A DNA stretch of 9,467 bases from an uncultured bacterium (GTDB lineage: Bacteria > Planctomycetota > Phycisphaerae > Phycisphaerales > UBA1924). Position numbers and translations under genes: made by a program. Below are positions 1-6,457 of this stretch, piece after piece. How positions within the stretch are numbered: the first letter of the stretch is position 1; every line of letters begins with the position of its first letter. The stretch spans positions 1-9,467 of the forward strand of contig CALKYH010000251.1 of the NCBI GenBank assembly GCA_938003595.1, in the 5' to 3' direction. A model generated the notes under the pieces. It did not search any database. It had not been told where the DNA came from and was given only the letters and a program-made list of their open reading frames with translations.

Positions 1-786
1 GCGGTCGGCGTCGCCGTCGAAGCAGATGCCCAGGTCGGCCTTGTGCTCGAGCACGGCCTCGCGGACGCCGAGCAGCGCCGCGGGTAGCAGCGGGTTGGGC
101 TCGTGCACGAACACGCCCTTGGCGTTCTCGAAGTTCATCTCGATGATCTCAAGCCCGGGAATGGCCGAGCCGTTGGCGCCGAAGACGCGCGGGACCATCG
201 TGCCGGCCATGCCGTTGCTGGCGTCCACCACGACCTTGACCGTCTTGCCGCCCAGGTCGAGGAACGACCGCACATGCGCGATGTAGGCGTCCCACAGATC
301 GCGCGTCTCGACGCGCCCGCCCGCGTGGTTCTTGACGCCCTGCACGGCCGGGTCGGCCATGGCGGCGAGTTTGCGGATCTCGCCCAGGCCGGTGCTCTCG
401 CCGACGGGCTTGGCGCTGCGCTTGGAGATCTTGAAGCCGTTGTACTGCGGCGGGTTGTGCGAGGCGGTGGTCTGGATGCCGCCGGCGCAGTCCAGGTGAT
501 TCACCGCGAAGTAGATGAACGGGGTGTCCACCATCCCGACATCGATGACATGTCCGCCCTGGCAGTTGATCCCCTCGATGAGCTGGGCCGCGAGCGCCGG
601 GCTGCTCTTGCGCATGTCGCGCCCGACGACGATGTGCTTCATCATCGGCGTGGTCTCGCCGGCCTTCGCGGCGTCGTCGAGCAGGAACGCCGAGGCGCCG
701 TAGCCGATCTGCCACGCCATGCGCTCGTTCAACGGATCGGGATAGGTGCCCCGGATGTCGTACGCCTTGAAGACTTTGCCCAGCAT
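1..786 (-). CDS. Phosphomannomutase/phosphoglucomutase, 3' part cut off by window edge
   Basis: This is an alpha-D-phosphohexomutase, a cytosolic enzyme that interconverts hexose-6-phosphate and hexose-1-phosphate (mannose and/or glucose) and feeds nucleotide-sugar and envelope polysaccharide synthesis. The visible 262 codons begin MLGKVFKAYDIRG, the usual N-terminus of the bacterial PMM/PGM group. The phosphoserine loop TTASHNPPQYNGFK has the catalytic Ser at residue 109. The metal-binding loop DGDADR occupies residues 257-262, and the reading frame leaves the window right there. Family members are about 450-470 residues, so domain 1 and part of domain 2 are seen; the sugar-recognition and phosphate-binding domains lie outside. 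The ATG at 786 is supported by an AGGA Shine-Dalgarno (complement of 794-797) seven bases upstream. The helicase gene ends 76 bases upstream in the same direction. Mannose versus glucose preference cannot be read from this part, so no symbol is given. Confidence 0.93.
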   Translation of the reverse strand, partial: MLGKVFKAYDIRGTYPDPLNERMAWQIGYGASAFLLDDAAKAGETTPMMKHIVVGRDMRKSSPALAAQLIEGINCQGGHVIDVGMVDTPFIYFAVNHLDCAGGIQTTASHNPPQYNGFKISKRSAKPVGESTGLGEIRKLAAMADPAVQGVKNHAGGRVETRDLWDAYIAHVRSFLDLGGKTVKVVVDASNGMAGTMVPRVFGANGSAIPGLEIIEMNFENAKGVFVHEPNPLLPAALLGVREAVLEHKADLGICFDGDADR

Positions 787-793
787 GCGGTGG

Positions 794-797
794 TCCT
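794..797 (-). promoter_or_regulatory. Ribosome binding site of the phosphohexomutase gene
   Basis: AGGA on the minus strand, seven bases before the ATG at 786. It supports that start codon, which also coincides with the conserved family N-terminus. Confidence 0.6.
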
Positions 798-837
798 GTG
801 CCCCTTCTGTGTGAGGTGTGTGGCCCTCAGGATACAG

Positions 838-849
838 GGTCGGCCGACC
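838..849. repeat. 12-bp perfect palindrome in the helicase-mutase gap
   Basis: GGTCGGCCGACC reads the same on both strands. It lies in the 76-base gap between the helicase stop and the mutase start, 52 bases upstream of the mutase ATG. It has no unpaired loop and no T-tract, so it is not a classical terminator. It could be an operator or chance in GC-rich DNA. A weak TATCCT-like -10 lies just downstream of it on the minus strand. Confidence 0.3.
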
Positions 850-862
850 ACCGGGGCAGGGG

Positions 863-2971
863 TCAATCTTCGTCGGCGGGCATGGGCTCGACGCCCTCGG
901 GCAGCGCCCGGAGGAACGCGCGCCCGTAGCCCTTGGTGGCGATCCGCGGGTCCAGCACGACGACGCGCCCGCGGTCGTCCGCCGAGCGGATCAGCCGACC
1001 GAAGGCCTGTTTGAACTTGATGACCGCGCGGGGGAGGGAGTCCTCGAAGAACGGGTCCCCGCCGCGCTCCTGGATGCGGTCCAGGCGCGCCTGGGTCAGC
1101 GGCCGGTCCGGGGGGTCGAACGGCAGCCGGGTGATGATCACATTGCGGAGCGCGTCGCCCCGGACATCCACCCCCTGCCAGAACGACGCGGCGCCGAAGA
1201 GCACGGCGTTCCCCGCGTCGCGGAACTTCTCCAGCAGCAGACCCCGGGGCCCGTCGCGCTCCTGGGTGAGCAGCGGCAGGCCCAGTTCGTCCAGACCCGG
1301 AGCGACGCGCTGGGCGGTGCGCCGCAGCGTGTCGAACGAGGTGAAGAGCACGAAGGCGCCGCCGCGCGTGGCGCCGGTGTGGCGAAGGATGCGTTCGGCG
1401 AGGGCGTCGATGTACGCCGGCGAGCGCGGATCCGGCATGGAGCGATCCACATACAGCCGCACCTGCGAGGCGTAGTCGAAGGGGCTGCCCAGCAGCAGCG
1501 TGGCCGCCGGCTCGTCATCGTCATCGGAGCGGGGCTTGTCGGCGCCGAAGCGGGCGAGCGCGTGCGCGAACGCCCCCGAGCCCCCGGAAGCCGATCCGCC
1601 CTGGTCGTCCTCGCGGGAGGTGGAGGCCAGCGTCGCCGAGGTGAGGACCACGCCCCGGCCCGGCGCGAACAGGTGCGTCGAGAGCAGCGGCGCCACCTCG
1701 ATCGGCGAGCACGCCAGCGACACGCGCAGGCGGTGCGCCCGGGCGTCGTCGGCGCCCCCCCCGCCGCCGGCCGCGACTTCCACCCAGTACACCGCGCCTT
1801 CGATGGTCTGCTCGATGAGCGCACCTGCGTCGAGGGCGATCGCCAGCGCCCGCTCGGCGAAGGCGTTGATCTCGAACTTGTCGTCCTCGCGGGCCGCAAC
1901 CTCCCGCAGCCGCTTGAGCCGCAGCGACAGGTCGCGGAACGCCGGGCTGATGAGGTCCTCCACCATGTTCGGGGCCCGGAGGCGGAAGCTGTCGTTCACG
2001 ACGCCGCCGGTGAGCGAGAGCAGGCGGTCGAAGAACGCCGCGGCCAGCTCCTCGGCGTTCAGCACGGCCCGCACCGCGTCGTCCAGGGCCTCGGTCTGCC
2101 CGCCCTGGAGGGTCAGGGTGGAGAGGAAGCCCTTGCCTGTCCTCGGGTGGTAGAGCAGGGTCAGCAGCCGGCGGATGCGCCCCTCGGTGAGGCTGGCGCC
2201 GAAGTGCTCGCTGGCGACATCCTCGACATTGTGCGCCTCGTCGAGGATGACATGGTCGTACTTGGGCAGCAGGCCCACGCCGCTGGCGCGGAGCGCCAGG
2301 TCGCTGAAGAACAGCGCGTGGTTGCAGATGAGCAGCTCGCCGCTTTCCATCTCGCGCCGGGCGCGCTGGTAGAAGCACTTCTCGTAGGTCGGGCAGCGCC
2401 GGCCCATGCAGTTGCCGACATCCGACTGCACGCGCTCCCACACCGCGGGCCGCTCGAGCATCGGCAGCGAGGCCAGCGTGCCGTCGGTCGTGCTGTAGGC
2501 CCAGTCCTCGATGGTGTGCAGGGTCTGGCGGGCGTAGGTGTCGGGGAACAACGAGTCCTGCCGCTCGGAGGCCAGCTGCAACCGGCGGATCGACAAGTAG
2601 TTCCCGCGCCCTTTCACCAAGACAGGCCGGAAGTCCGCCCCCATCGACTGCACCGCGGCCCTGACGATCGGCACATCCTTCTTGAGGAGCTGCTCCTGCA
2701 GCGCGATGGTGTTCGTGGCGATGACCACGCGCTCGCCCTGCTCGACGATGCGGAGCGCCGCGGGGACCAGGTACGCGAAGGACTTGCCCACGCCCGTGCC
2801 CGCCTCGACGAGCAGGCGCCCGCGCCGCTCGAGCGTGCGCGCCACGGCCTCGGCCATGCGCGTCTGCTGCGGTCGGGGCTCGAAGCCCTCGCCCAGCCCC
2901 GCGCTCTGGAACGCCATGTCCAGCGGGCCGCCGGGCGTCAGGAACGAGGCGATCTCCGCGGCGGTCGGCAC
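863..2971 (-). CDS. dinG: ATP-dependent DNA helicase, DinG/XPD family (superfamily 2)
   Basis: A DinG-type 5'-3' DNA helicase, 702 residues from the GTG start. In order it shows a Q-like motif RPQQTRMA (33-40), Walker A AGTGVGKS (57-64), an Fe-S region with Cys188, Cys193 and Cys199 in the CX4CX5C spacing of E. coli DinG, the DEAH box (244-247), TSATL (motif III, about 444-448), and QAFGRLIR (motif VI, 655-662). The fourth Fe-S ligand usually sits in a GRxNYLC segment; here it reads GRGNYLS, with Ser127. A Gly/Ser- and Asp-rich low-complexity stretch (about 455-487) separates motif III from LGSPFDY. The GTG at 2971 is preferred because homology begins there (FLTPGGPL..GFEPRPQQ) and because it follows the rsmG stop by one base. 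The frame is open to 3133, but that stretch lies inside rsmG and has shadow-like composition. The likely role is resolving D-loops, R-loops or forks. The family is clear; the DinG/YoaA distinction is not. Confidence 0.92.
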   Translation of the reverse strand: MPTAAEIASFLTPGGPLDMAFQSAGLGEGFEPRPQQTRMAEAVARTLERRGRLLVEAGTGVGKSFAYLVPAALRIVEQGERVVIATNTIALQEQLLKKDVPIVRAAVQSMGADFRPVLVKGRGNYLSIRRLQLASERQDSLFPDTYARQTLHTIEDWAYSTTDGTLASLPMLERPAVWERVQSDVGNCMGRRCPTYEKCFYQRARREMESGELLICNHALFFSDLALRASGVGLLPKYDHVILDEAHNVEDVASEHFGASLTEGRIRRLLTLLYHPRTGKGFLSTLTLQGGQTEALDDAVRAVLNAEELAAAFFDRLLSLTGGVVNDSFRLRAPNMVEDLISPAFRDLSLRLKRLREVAAREDDKFEINAFAERALAIALDAGALIEQTIEGAVYWVEVAAGGGGGADDARAHRLRVSLACSPIEVAPLLSTHLFAPGRGVVLTSATLASTSREDDQGGSASGGSGAFAHALARFGADKPRSDDDDEPAATLLLGSPFDYASQVRLYVDRSMPDPRSPAYIDALAERILRHTGATRGGAFVLFTSFDTLRRTAQRVAPGLDELGLPLLTQERDGPRGLLLEKFRDAGNAVLFGAASFWQGVDVRGDALRNVIITRLPFDPPDRPLTQARLDRIQERGGDPFFEDSLPRAVIKFKQAFGRLIRSADDRGRVVVLDPRIATKGYGRAFLRALPEGVEPMPADED

Positions 2972-2972
2972 C

Positions 2973-3719
2973 TCAATCGCCCCCGCCCGGGCCCTGCAGG
3001 GGCGTCGAGACGCCCAGCGGCGCGCGCTTGGGATCTCCGGCGCGGCGCGGATACGCGTGCGGCGTCGCACGCCGCTTCTCCAGCACAACGATCCGCCCCG
3101 TCGGCGTGTCCACGATCCCCGCGACCGAGACATGCAGCATGTGCAGCGCCTGGCGCGCCTCGGCGAGTTCCTCCTCGGTGCGCTGGCCCTTGGTCAGCGC
3201 GATGACCGCGCCGATCTTCGCGAACGGCACGGTCAGCTCCGCGATGACCGCGATCCGCCCCACGGCGCGGGCGAGGACGGCGTCGAACCCGGCGCGGAGT
3301 TCGGGGCGACGGGCCAGGTCTTCGGCTCGCTCGCTGAGGACCTCGACATTGGTCAGCCCCAGCGCCGCGGCGGTGTCGCGCAGGAACCGGGCCTTCTTGC
3401 CCGTCACCTCCACGAGCGTGAAGCGCAGGTGCGGCTGGGCGATGGCCAGGATCAGCCCCGGGGCCCCCCCGCCGCTGCCGATGTCGGCGACCTTCGCGCC
3501 CTCGGGCAATTCGGCCAGGACGGGGATGAGCGTCAGGGAGTCGAGGATGTGCCGGATCCAGGCCTCGTCACGGTCGCGTACGGCGGTGAGGTTGAAGGAC
3601 TCGTTCGCCGTGTACAGCAGATCGAGGTAGGCGCCCAGACGATCGAGGTCCCCGGGCTCGAACTCGAGCCCGTACTCGGCGGCCTGGTCGGTGAAGGTCT
3701 GGGGGGGAGGAGCGGTCAT
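2973..3719 (-). CDS. rsmG: 16S rRNA (guanine527-N7)-methyltransferase RsmG (GidB)
   Basis: RsmG uses S-adenosylmethionine to methylate N7 of G527 in 16S rRNA; loss of this mark gives low-level streptomycin resistance in several bacteria. The 248-residue protein is slightly longer than typical family members. It has the N-terminal signature NLTAVRD (43-49) followed by the WIRHILDSL helix, the SAM-binding loop DIGSGGGAPG (79-88), and ARAVG (150-154), a conserved RsmG segment. The C-terminus carries a short Arg/Gly/Pro-rich extension of about 25 residues. ATG 3719 is chosen because homology starts a few residues later. In-frame ATGs at 3758 and 3764 would run into the divergent gene's start. No good Shine-Dalgarno is visible before 3719. 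The stop TGA is followed after one base by the helicase GTG, implying translational coupling. The gene lies away from the gidA/parAB cluster where it is often found. Confidence 0.95.
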   Translation of the reverse strand: MTAPPPQTFTDQAAEYGLEFEPGDLDRLGAYLDLLYTANESFNLTAVRDRDEAWIRHILDSLTLIPVLAELPEGAKVADIGSGGGAPGLILAIAQPHLRFTLVEVTGKKARFLRDTAAALGLTNVEVLSERAEDLARRPELRAGFDAVLARAVGRIAVIAELTVPFAKIGAVIALTKGQRTEEELAEARQALHMLHVSVAGIVDTPTGRIVVLEKRRATPHAYPRRAGDPKRAPLGVSTPLQGPGGGD

Positions 3720-3743
3720 GGGTGGTCGGGTACGGTATCCGGG

Positions 3744-3749
3744 AAGGAG
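3744..3749 (+). promoter_or_regulatory. Strong ribosome binding site of the SnoaL-like gene
   Basis: AAGGAG with a seven-base spacer to the ATG at 3757. This decides the start: the frame is open further upstream to an ATG at 3691, but that has no such site and would overlap rsmG. Confidence 0.8.
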
Positions 3750-3756
3750 AACCGGC

Positions 3757-4269
3757 ATGAGCAATCACTGGAAACTGGCGGTCGGGATCGCGGCGGTCGG
3801 CGGGGCTCTGGCCATGGTCGGCCTCGGGGGCCCGGGGTCGCCCCGAGACAACCTCGCCGCGATCGATCTCACGCTCGACGCGATGCACGAGTTCGCGGCC
3901 AAGGCCGACGAGGACCGCTACTTCGACCTCTACACCCCCGACGCGATCTTCCTGGGCACCGACGCGACGGAGCGCTGGACGATCGAGCAGTTCAAGGAGT
4001 ACGCGATGCCCATCTTCACCCAGCGCGAGGTGGGCTGGGTGTACACGCCGACCTCGCGCCACATCATCCTCGGCGCTGGCGGCGACACGGCGTGGTTCGA
4101 CGAGACGCTGGTGAACGCCAAGTACGGCGCGTGCCGCGGCAGCGGCGTGCTGGTGAAGACCGCCGGCGGCTGGAAGATCGCGCAGTACAACCTGACGGTG
4201 CCGATCCCCAACGACCTGCTCGAGCAGGTGGCGGGGATGATCCGCGAGCACGAGAACGCGGCGCCGTAG
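3757..4269 (+). CDS. Exported SnoaL/NTF2-like domain protein of unknown role
   Basis: A 170-residue protein. The N-terminus (MSNHWKLAVGIAAVGGALAMVGLGG) looks like a signal peptide or membrane anchor, with one basic residue and then a hydrophobic run at about 7-24. Residues 32-160 match the SnoaL/NTF2-like cone fold in pattern: a helix with DLTLDAMHEFAAKADEDRYFDLYTPDAIFLGTDATERW (split here by function: helix 36-50, strand and turn 60-73), and near the end GSGVLVKTAGGWKIAQYNLTVPIPND (128-153), a pairing typical of SnoaL_3-like proteins. Members range from isomerases and cyclases to plain ligand binders, so no reaction is assigned. There is a single Cys, at 126. The gene is divergent from rsmG with 37 bases between starts, so its promoter must lie partly in the rsmG 5' end. 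A 16-bp palindrome follows the stop by seven bases. Confidence 0.82.
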   Translation: MSNHWKLAVGIAAVGGALAMVGLGGPGSPRDNLAAIDLTLDAMHEFAAKADEDRYFDLYTPDAIFLGTDATERWTIEQFKEYAMPIFTQREVGWVYTPTSRHIILGAGGDTAWFDETLVNAKYGACRGSGVLVKTAGGWKIAQYNLTVPIPNDLLEQVAGMIREHENAAP

Positions 4270-4276
4270 AGGTTCG

Positions 4277-4292
4277 GGGGAAGCGCTTCCCC
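4277..4292 (+). terminator. Possible hairpin terminator after the SnoaL-like gene
   Basis: GGGGAAGCGCTTCCCC is a perfect 16-bp palindrome seven bases after the stop codon. As RNA it folds into a six-pair stem with a GCGC loop. The following bases (TGTTCGCATGG) are not a U-tract, so intrinsic termination would be weak; it may instead act as a 3'-end stabiliser or a protein site. Confidence 0.4.
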
Positions 4293-4302
4293 TGTTCGCA
4301 TG

Positions 4303-4460
4303 GCCCGCGCTCCGAGAACGGCGCGGGCGGGAGCGGCGCTGCGCCGCGTTATCCGGGACAGCGCTGATAACAACGGCCGGCGGACGAGCCGGATGCGATG
4401 TTGTCCCGTCCTGCTTGCGTCCCCTGCGGCGAATCGCATGGTTCATCCGCTGAGGAACCA
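4303..4460 (+). promoter_or_regulatory. Inverted-repeat-rich leader before the PEP-CTERM-like gene
   Basis: The 231-base gap 4270-4500 has no gene I trust. Besides the palindrome at 4277-4292 it contains the following: GCCCGCGC/GCGCGGGC (4303-4310 with 4321-4328, ten-base loop); GCGGCGC-T-GCGCCGC (4333-4347); GTTATC/GATAAC (4348-4353 with 4366-4371); ATGCGAT/ATCGCAT (4393-4399 with 4433-4439); and TGGTTC/GAACCA (4439-4444 with 4455-4460, ten-base loop). The last hairpin ends 40 bases before the start codon. No match to a known riboswitch was recognised. The region must hold the promoter of the gene at 4501, but no convincing -35/-10 pair is visible. Confidence 0.4.
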
Positions 4461-4500
4461 CCCCGCACAGAGTGTTCCAACAGGGGAGCAGACAGGACTT

Positions 4501-5109
4501 ATGAACAAGCATTTCACCACCGTCGCCGCCGCCGCTTTCATCGCCGGTTCCGCCTCCGCGGACCTGATGTACGCCTCCGGCGTGGCGAACTTCTCGCAGG
4601 GCCTGACCAAGGGCGGCGCCGCCGTGGACGCCGACCGCACGATCACGAGCAAGGCGCTCGGCGCCCCGCAGATCAATGACACGATGAACTTCGTGTCCCT
4701 GGGCTTCGGCGGCTCGATCATCCTGACCTTTGATTCGACCTTCGGCGGCTCCCTGACCGTGTGGGAGACCACCTACGGCAGCCGCTCCAGCTACCGCGAG
4801 GCGGCGGAGGTCTTCGTCGGCTTCGGCGCCGACTGGAGTTCGGCGACCTACTACAGCGTCGGCCAGATCACCAACGCGACGGCGGGCGTGACCATGTCCC
4901 TCTCGCAGGTCGAGGAGGACTCGGGCCGCCAGGCGTTCAACTTCCTGAAGATCGTGGACGCCACGAACTCGGCGCTCCACAACAACTCCGGCGATGGCTT
5001 CGATGTCGACGGCGTCGGCGCCGAGCTGCGGACGGTGCCCGCCCCGGGCGGTGTCGCCCTCGCGGCGTTCCTCGGCCTGGGCGCGATGCGTCGCCGGCGC
5101 ACGAACTGA
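4501..5109 (+). CDS. Secreted protein with PEP-CTERM-like (VPAPGG) sorting tail
   Basis: A 202-residue exported protein. Residues 1-20 form a signal peptide with probable cleavage after SASA (20/21). The mature part looks like a beta-sandwich: KALGAP (51-56), NFVSLGFGGSIILTF (63-77) and LTVWETT (85-91) follow a pattern seen in many PEP-CTERM cell-surface proteins, and an Asp-rich turn GDGFDVDGV lies at 164-172. The tail is VPAPGG (179-184), a hydrophobic segment to about 195, then RRRR (197-200): the three-part layout of an exosortase sorting signal but with PAPG replacing the canonical PEP. The expected fate is anchoring and processing at the cell surface by an exosortase encoded elsewhere. 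ATG 4501 is chosen because the signal peptide starts there; AGGA at 4494-4497 is close (three-base spacer) and AGGGGAG at 4482-4488 is far (twelve bases). The frame is open further upstream to an ATG at 4300, without support. The ligand and role are unknown. Confidence 0.85.
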   Translation: MNKHFTTVAAAAFIAGSASADLMYASGVANFSQGLTKGGAAVDADRTITSKALGAPQINDTMNFVSLGFGGSIILTFDSTFGGSLTVWETTYGSRSSYREAAEVFVGFGADWSSATYYSVGQITNATAGVTMSLSQVEEDSGRQAFNFLKIVDATNSALHNNSGDGFDVDGVGAELRTVPAPGGVALAAFLGLGAMRRRRTN

Positions 5110-5144
5110 TTCGACACTCTTCGGACTCGGAGGGTGAGGGTTGG

Positions 5145-5182
5145 ACGCCTCCGGACATCGTCCGGGGGCGTTCTTATTTTTT
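5145..5182 (+). terminator. Rho-independent terminator of the PEP-CTERM-like gene
   Basis: A 12-pair stem (5145-5156 with 5160-5171, one G-T wobble) closed by the three-base loop ATC, followed by TTCTTATTTTTT. It begins 36 bases after the stop codon. On the minus strand the stem is not followed by T's, so it would serve the converging rodA transcript only poorly. The rest of the 91-base convergent gap holds nothing else recognisable. Confidence 0.88.
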
Positions 5183-5200
5183 GGATAACGCGTCGAACGC

Positions 5201-6457
5201 TCAGTCGTCCTCGCCGCCGTACTCGAACGAGTGGCGGTACAACCGCTCCGGCGGGCGGATGGCGACATTCACCAGAAGCCCCGCGCCGATGAAGCACGAG
5301 AGCATGCTCGATCCGCCGTAGGACACGAACGGGAGCGTGATCCCCACAACCGGCGCCAGGCCCAGCACGACCGCGATGTTCACGATCGCCTGCGTCGCGA
5401 TGAACGACACGACGCCCACGGCGACGAGGCGGCCGAAGGGGTCCTTGCAGCGGGCCGCGGCGAGCAGGCCGCCGGCGATGAAGGTCAGGTACAGCCCCAG
5501 CGTCGCGAGGCCCCCGAGGAAGCCGAAGCGGTTGCAGATGACCGCGAAGATCATGTCGTTGTGCTGCTCGGGCAGGTCGTTGAAGTCGATCACGGCGCGG
5601 GAATGCTCCGCGCCCAGCCCCGCCACGCCGCCGGCGCCCACGAGCGTGATGGCCTTGAGCGACTGGTACTGCGTGGTGTCGGCGCGGCTCGTGTCGCCCT
5701 GCACCTGGCGGACCATCGCGTTGATGCGCTCCTTCTGGTGAGGCAGCAGGAACGGATATGACAACGGCGCCATCGCCAGCCCCAGCGCCACGACCAGCGC
5801 AATGTGCTTGAGCTTCGCGCCGGCCGCCAGCAGCAGCGCGAACAGCGCGGGGATGAACAGCAGCGCCGAGCCCAGGTCCGGCTGCAGCACGATGAGCACC
5901 ACCGGCACGAAGGTGATCAGCGCCGGCGGGATGAACCCCGTGAACCGCCGATAGTTCTTGCGGAACCGCAGGTACCGCGCCAGCACAAGGATGTAGGCGA
6001 TCTTGGCAAACTCCGCCGGCTGCAGCGACACGGGGCCCAGGTCGATCCACGCCCGGGCGCCGTTGCGCGGCGTCACGATCGACCTCGGCACGAACGGGAC
6101 CAGCAGGAACACCAGCAGCGCCAGCGACGCGATCATCGCCGGCCAGGCCAGCGGCCCGAACCGGCGGTAGTGCGGCAGCGCCGCGCACGCCATCGCCGCC
6201 ACGCCGACCGACATGTAGGCGATCTGCCGCAGCGCCAGCCCGGCGAACGGCGCCGCGCCGGGGCCCGACGCGAGGTTGATGCAGTAGATGCCCAGGCCCG
6301 CCAGCGCGAAGGTGGAGACCAGCACCATCCACAGCTCAGGGCGGGAGAACCGGATGCTCGGCACCGCCCCGGCGCGGAGCGTGCTGCGCAGCTCGCGGGG
6401 CGCCACCGCGCCGACCAGCGTCGGCTGGCGCGCCGGGGGCATGACGGCGTGCGTCAT
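5201..6457 (-). CDS. rodA: Rod shape-determining SEDS peptidoglycan glycosyltransferase RodA
   Basis: RodA is a multi-pass inner-membrane SEDS enzyme that polymerises lipid II into glycan strands and works with PBP2 in lateral-wall synthesis. The 418-residue protein has about ten hydrophobic segments after a roughly 40-residue cytoplasmic lead. Family motifs are NGARAWIDLG (132-141), QPAEFAKI (146-153), QPDLGSALL (192-200), LPEQHNDMIF (295-304, the large extracytoplasmic loop carrying the essential Asp, here Asp301) and LPFVSYGGSSML (375-386). The loop reads HND rather than the common HTD, and the following segment reads ICNRFGFLG where most family members have two acidic residues. Start: ATG 6457 overlaps the mrdA stop as ATGA and has GGAGG seven bases upstream. 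The frame is open to an ATG at 6643 inside mrdA, but that extension is Arg/Gly shadow sequence. FtsW is the alternative name; pairing with a PBP2-like gene favours RodA. Confidence 0.93.
   Translation of the reverse strand: MTHAVMPPARQPTLVGAVAPRELRSTLRAGAVPSIRFSRPELWMVLVSTFALAGLGIYCINLASGPGAAPFAGLALRQIAYMSVGVAAMACAALPHYRRFGPLAWPAMIASLALLVFLLVPFVPRSIVTPRNGARAWIDLGPVSLQPAEFAKIAYILVLARYLRFRKNYRRFTGFIPPALITFVPVVLIVLQPDLGSALLFIPALFALLLAAGAKLKHIALVVALGLAMAPLSYPFLLPHQKERINAMVRQVQGDTSRADTTQYQSLKAITLVGAGGVAGLGAEHSRAVIDFNDLPEQHNDMIFAVICNRFGFLGGLATLGLYLTFIAGGLLAAARCKDPFGRLVAVGVVSFIATQAIVNIAVVLGLAPVVGITLPFVSYGGSSMLSCFIGAGLLVNVAIRPPERLYRHSFEYGGEDD

Noticed and set aside
1738..1770. GC-only run coding for five glycines in the helicase, considered as a frameshift site
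   Set aside because: The frame stays open and recognisable on both sides, with motif III and motif VI in the same frame, so there is no sign of a frameshift.
2972..3133. N-terminal extension of the helicase to an ATG at 3133
   Set aside because: The extra 54 residues are Arg/Ser-rich shadow sequence inside rsmG; family homology starts at the GTG at 2971.
818..3205. A 795-codon plus-strand open frame antisense to the helicase and the rsmG 3' end
   Set aside because: Its product is Arg/Gly/Ala/Gln-rich with no recognisable domain, while the opposite strand encodes a helicase with every core motif. Long antisense frames are expected in DNA this GC-rich.
4300..4500. Upstream extension of the PEP-CTERM-like protein to an ATG at 4300
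   Set aside because: It would bury the signal peptide inside the protein and has no ribosome site; the region is instead full of inverted repeats.
3568..5268. A 566-codon minus-strand open frame across both small exported-protein genes
   Set aside because: It has no recognisable domains and low-complexity Arg/His composition. It overlaps genes with signal peptides, one with a good ribosome site, and runs through the terminator at 5145-5182.
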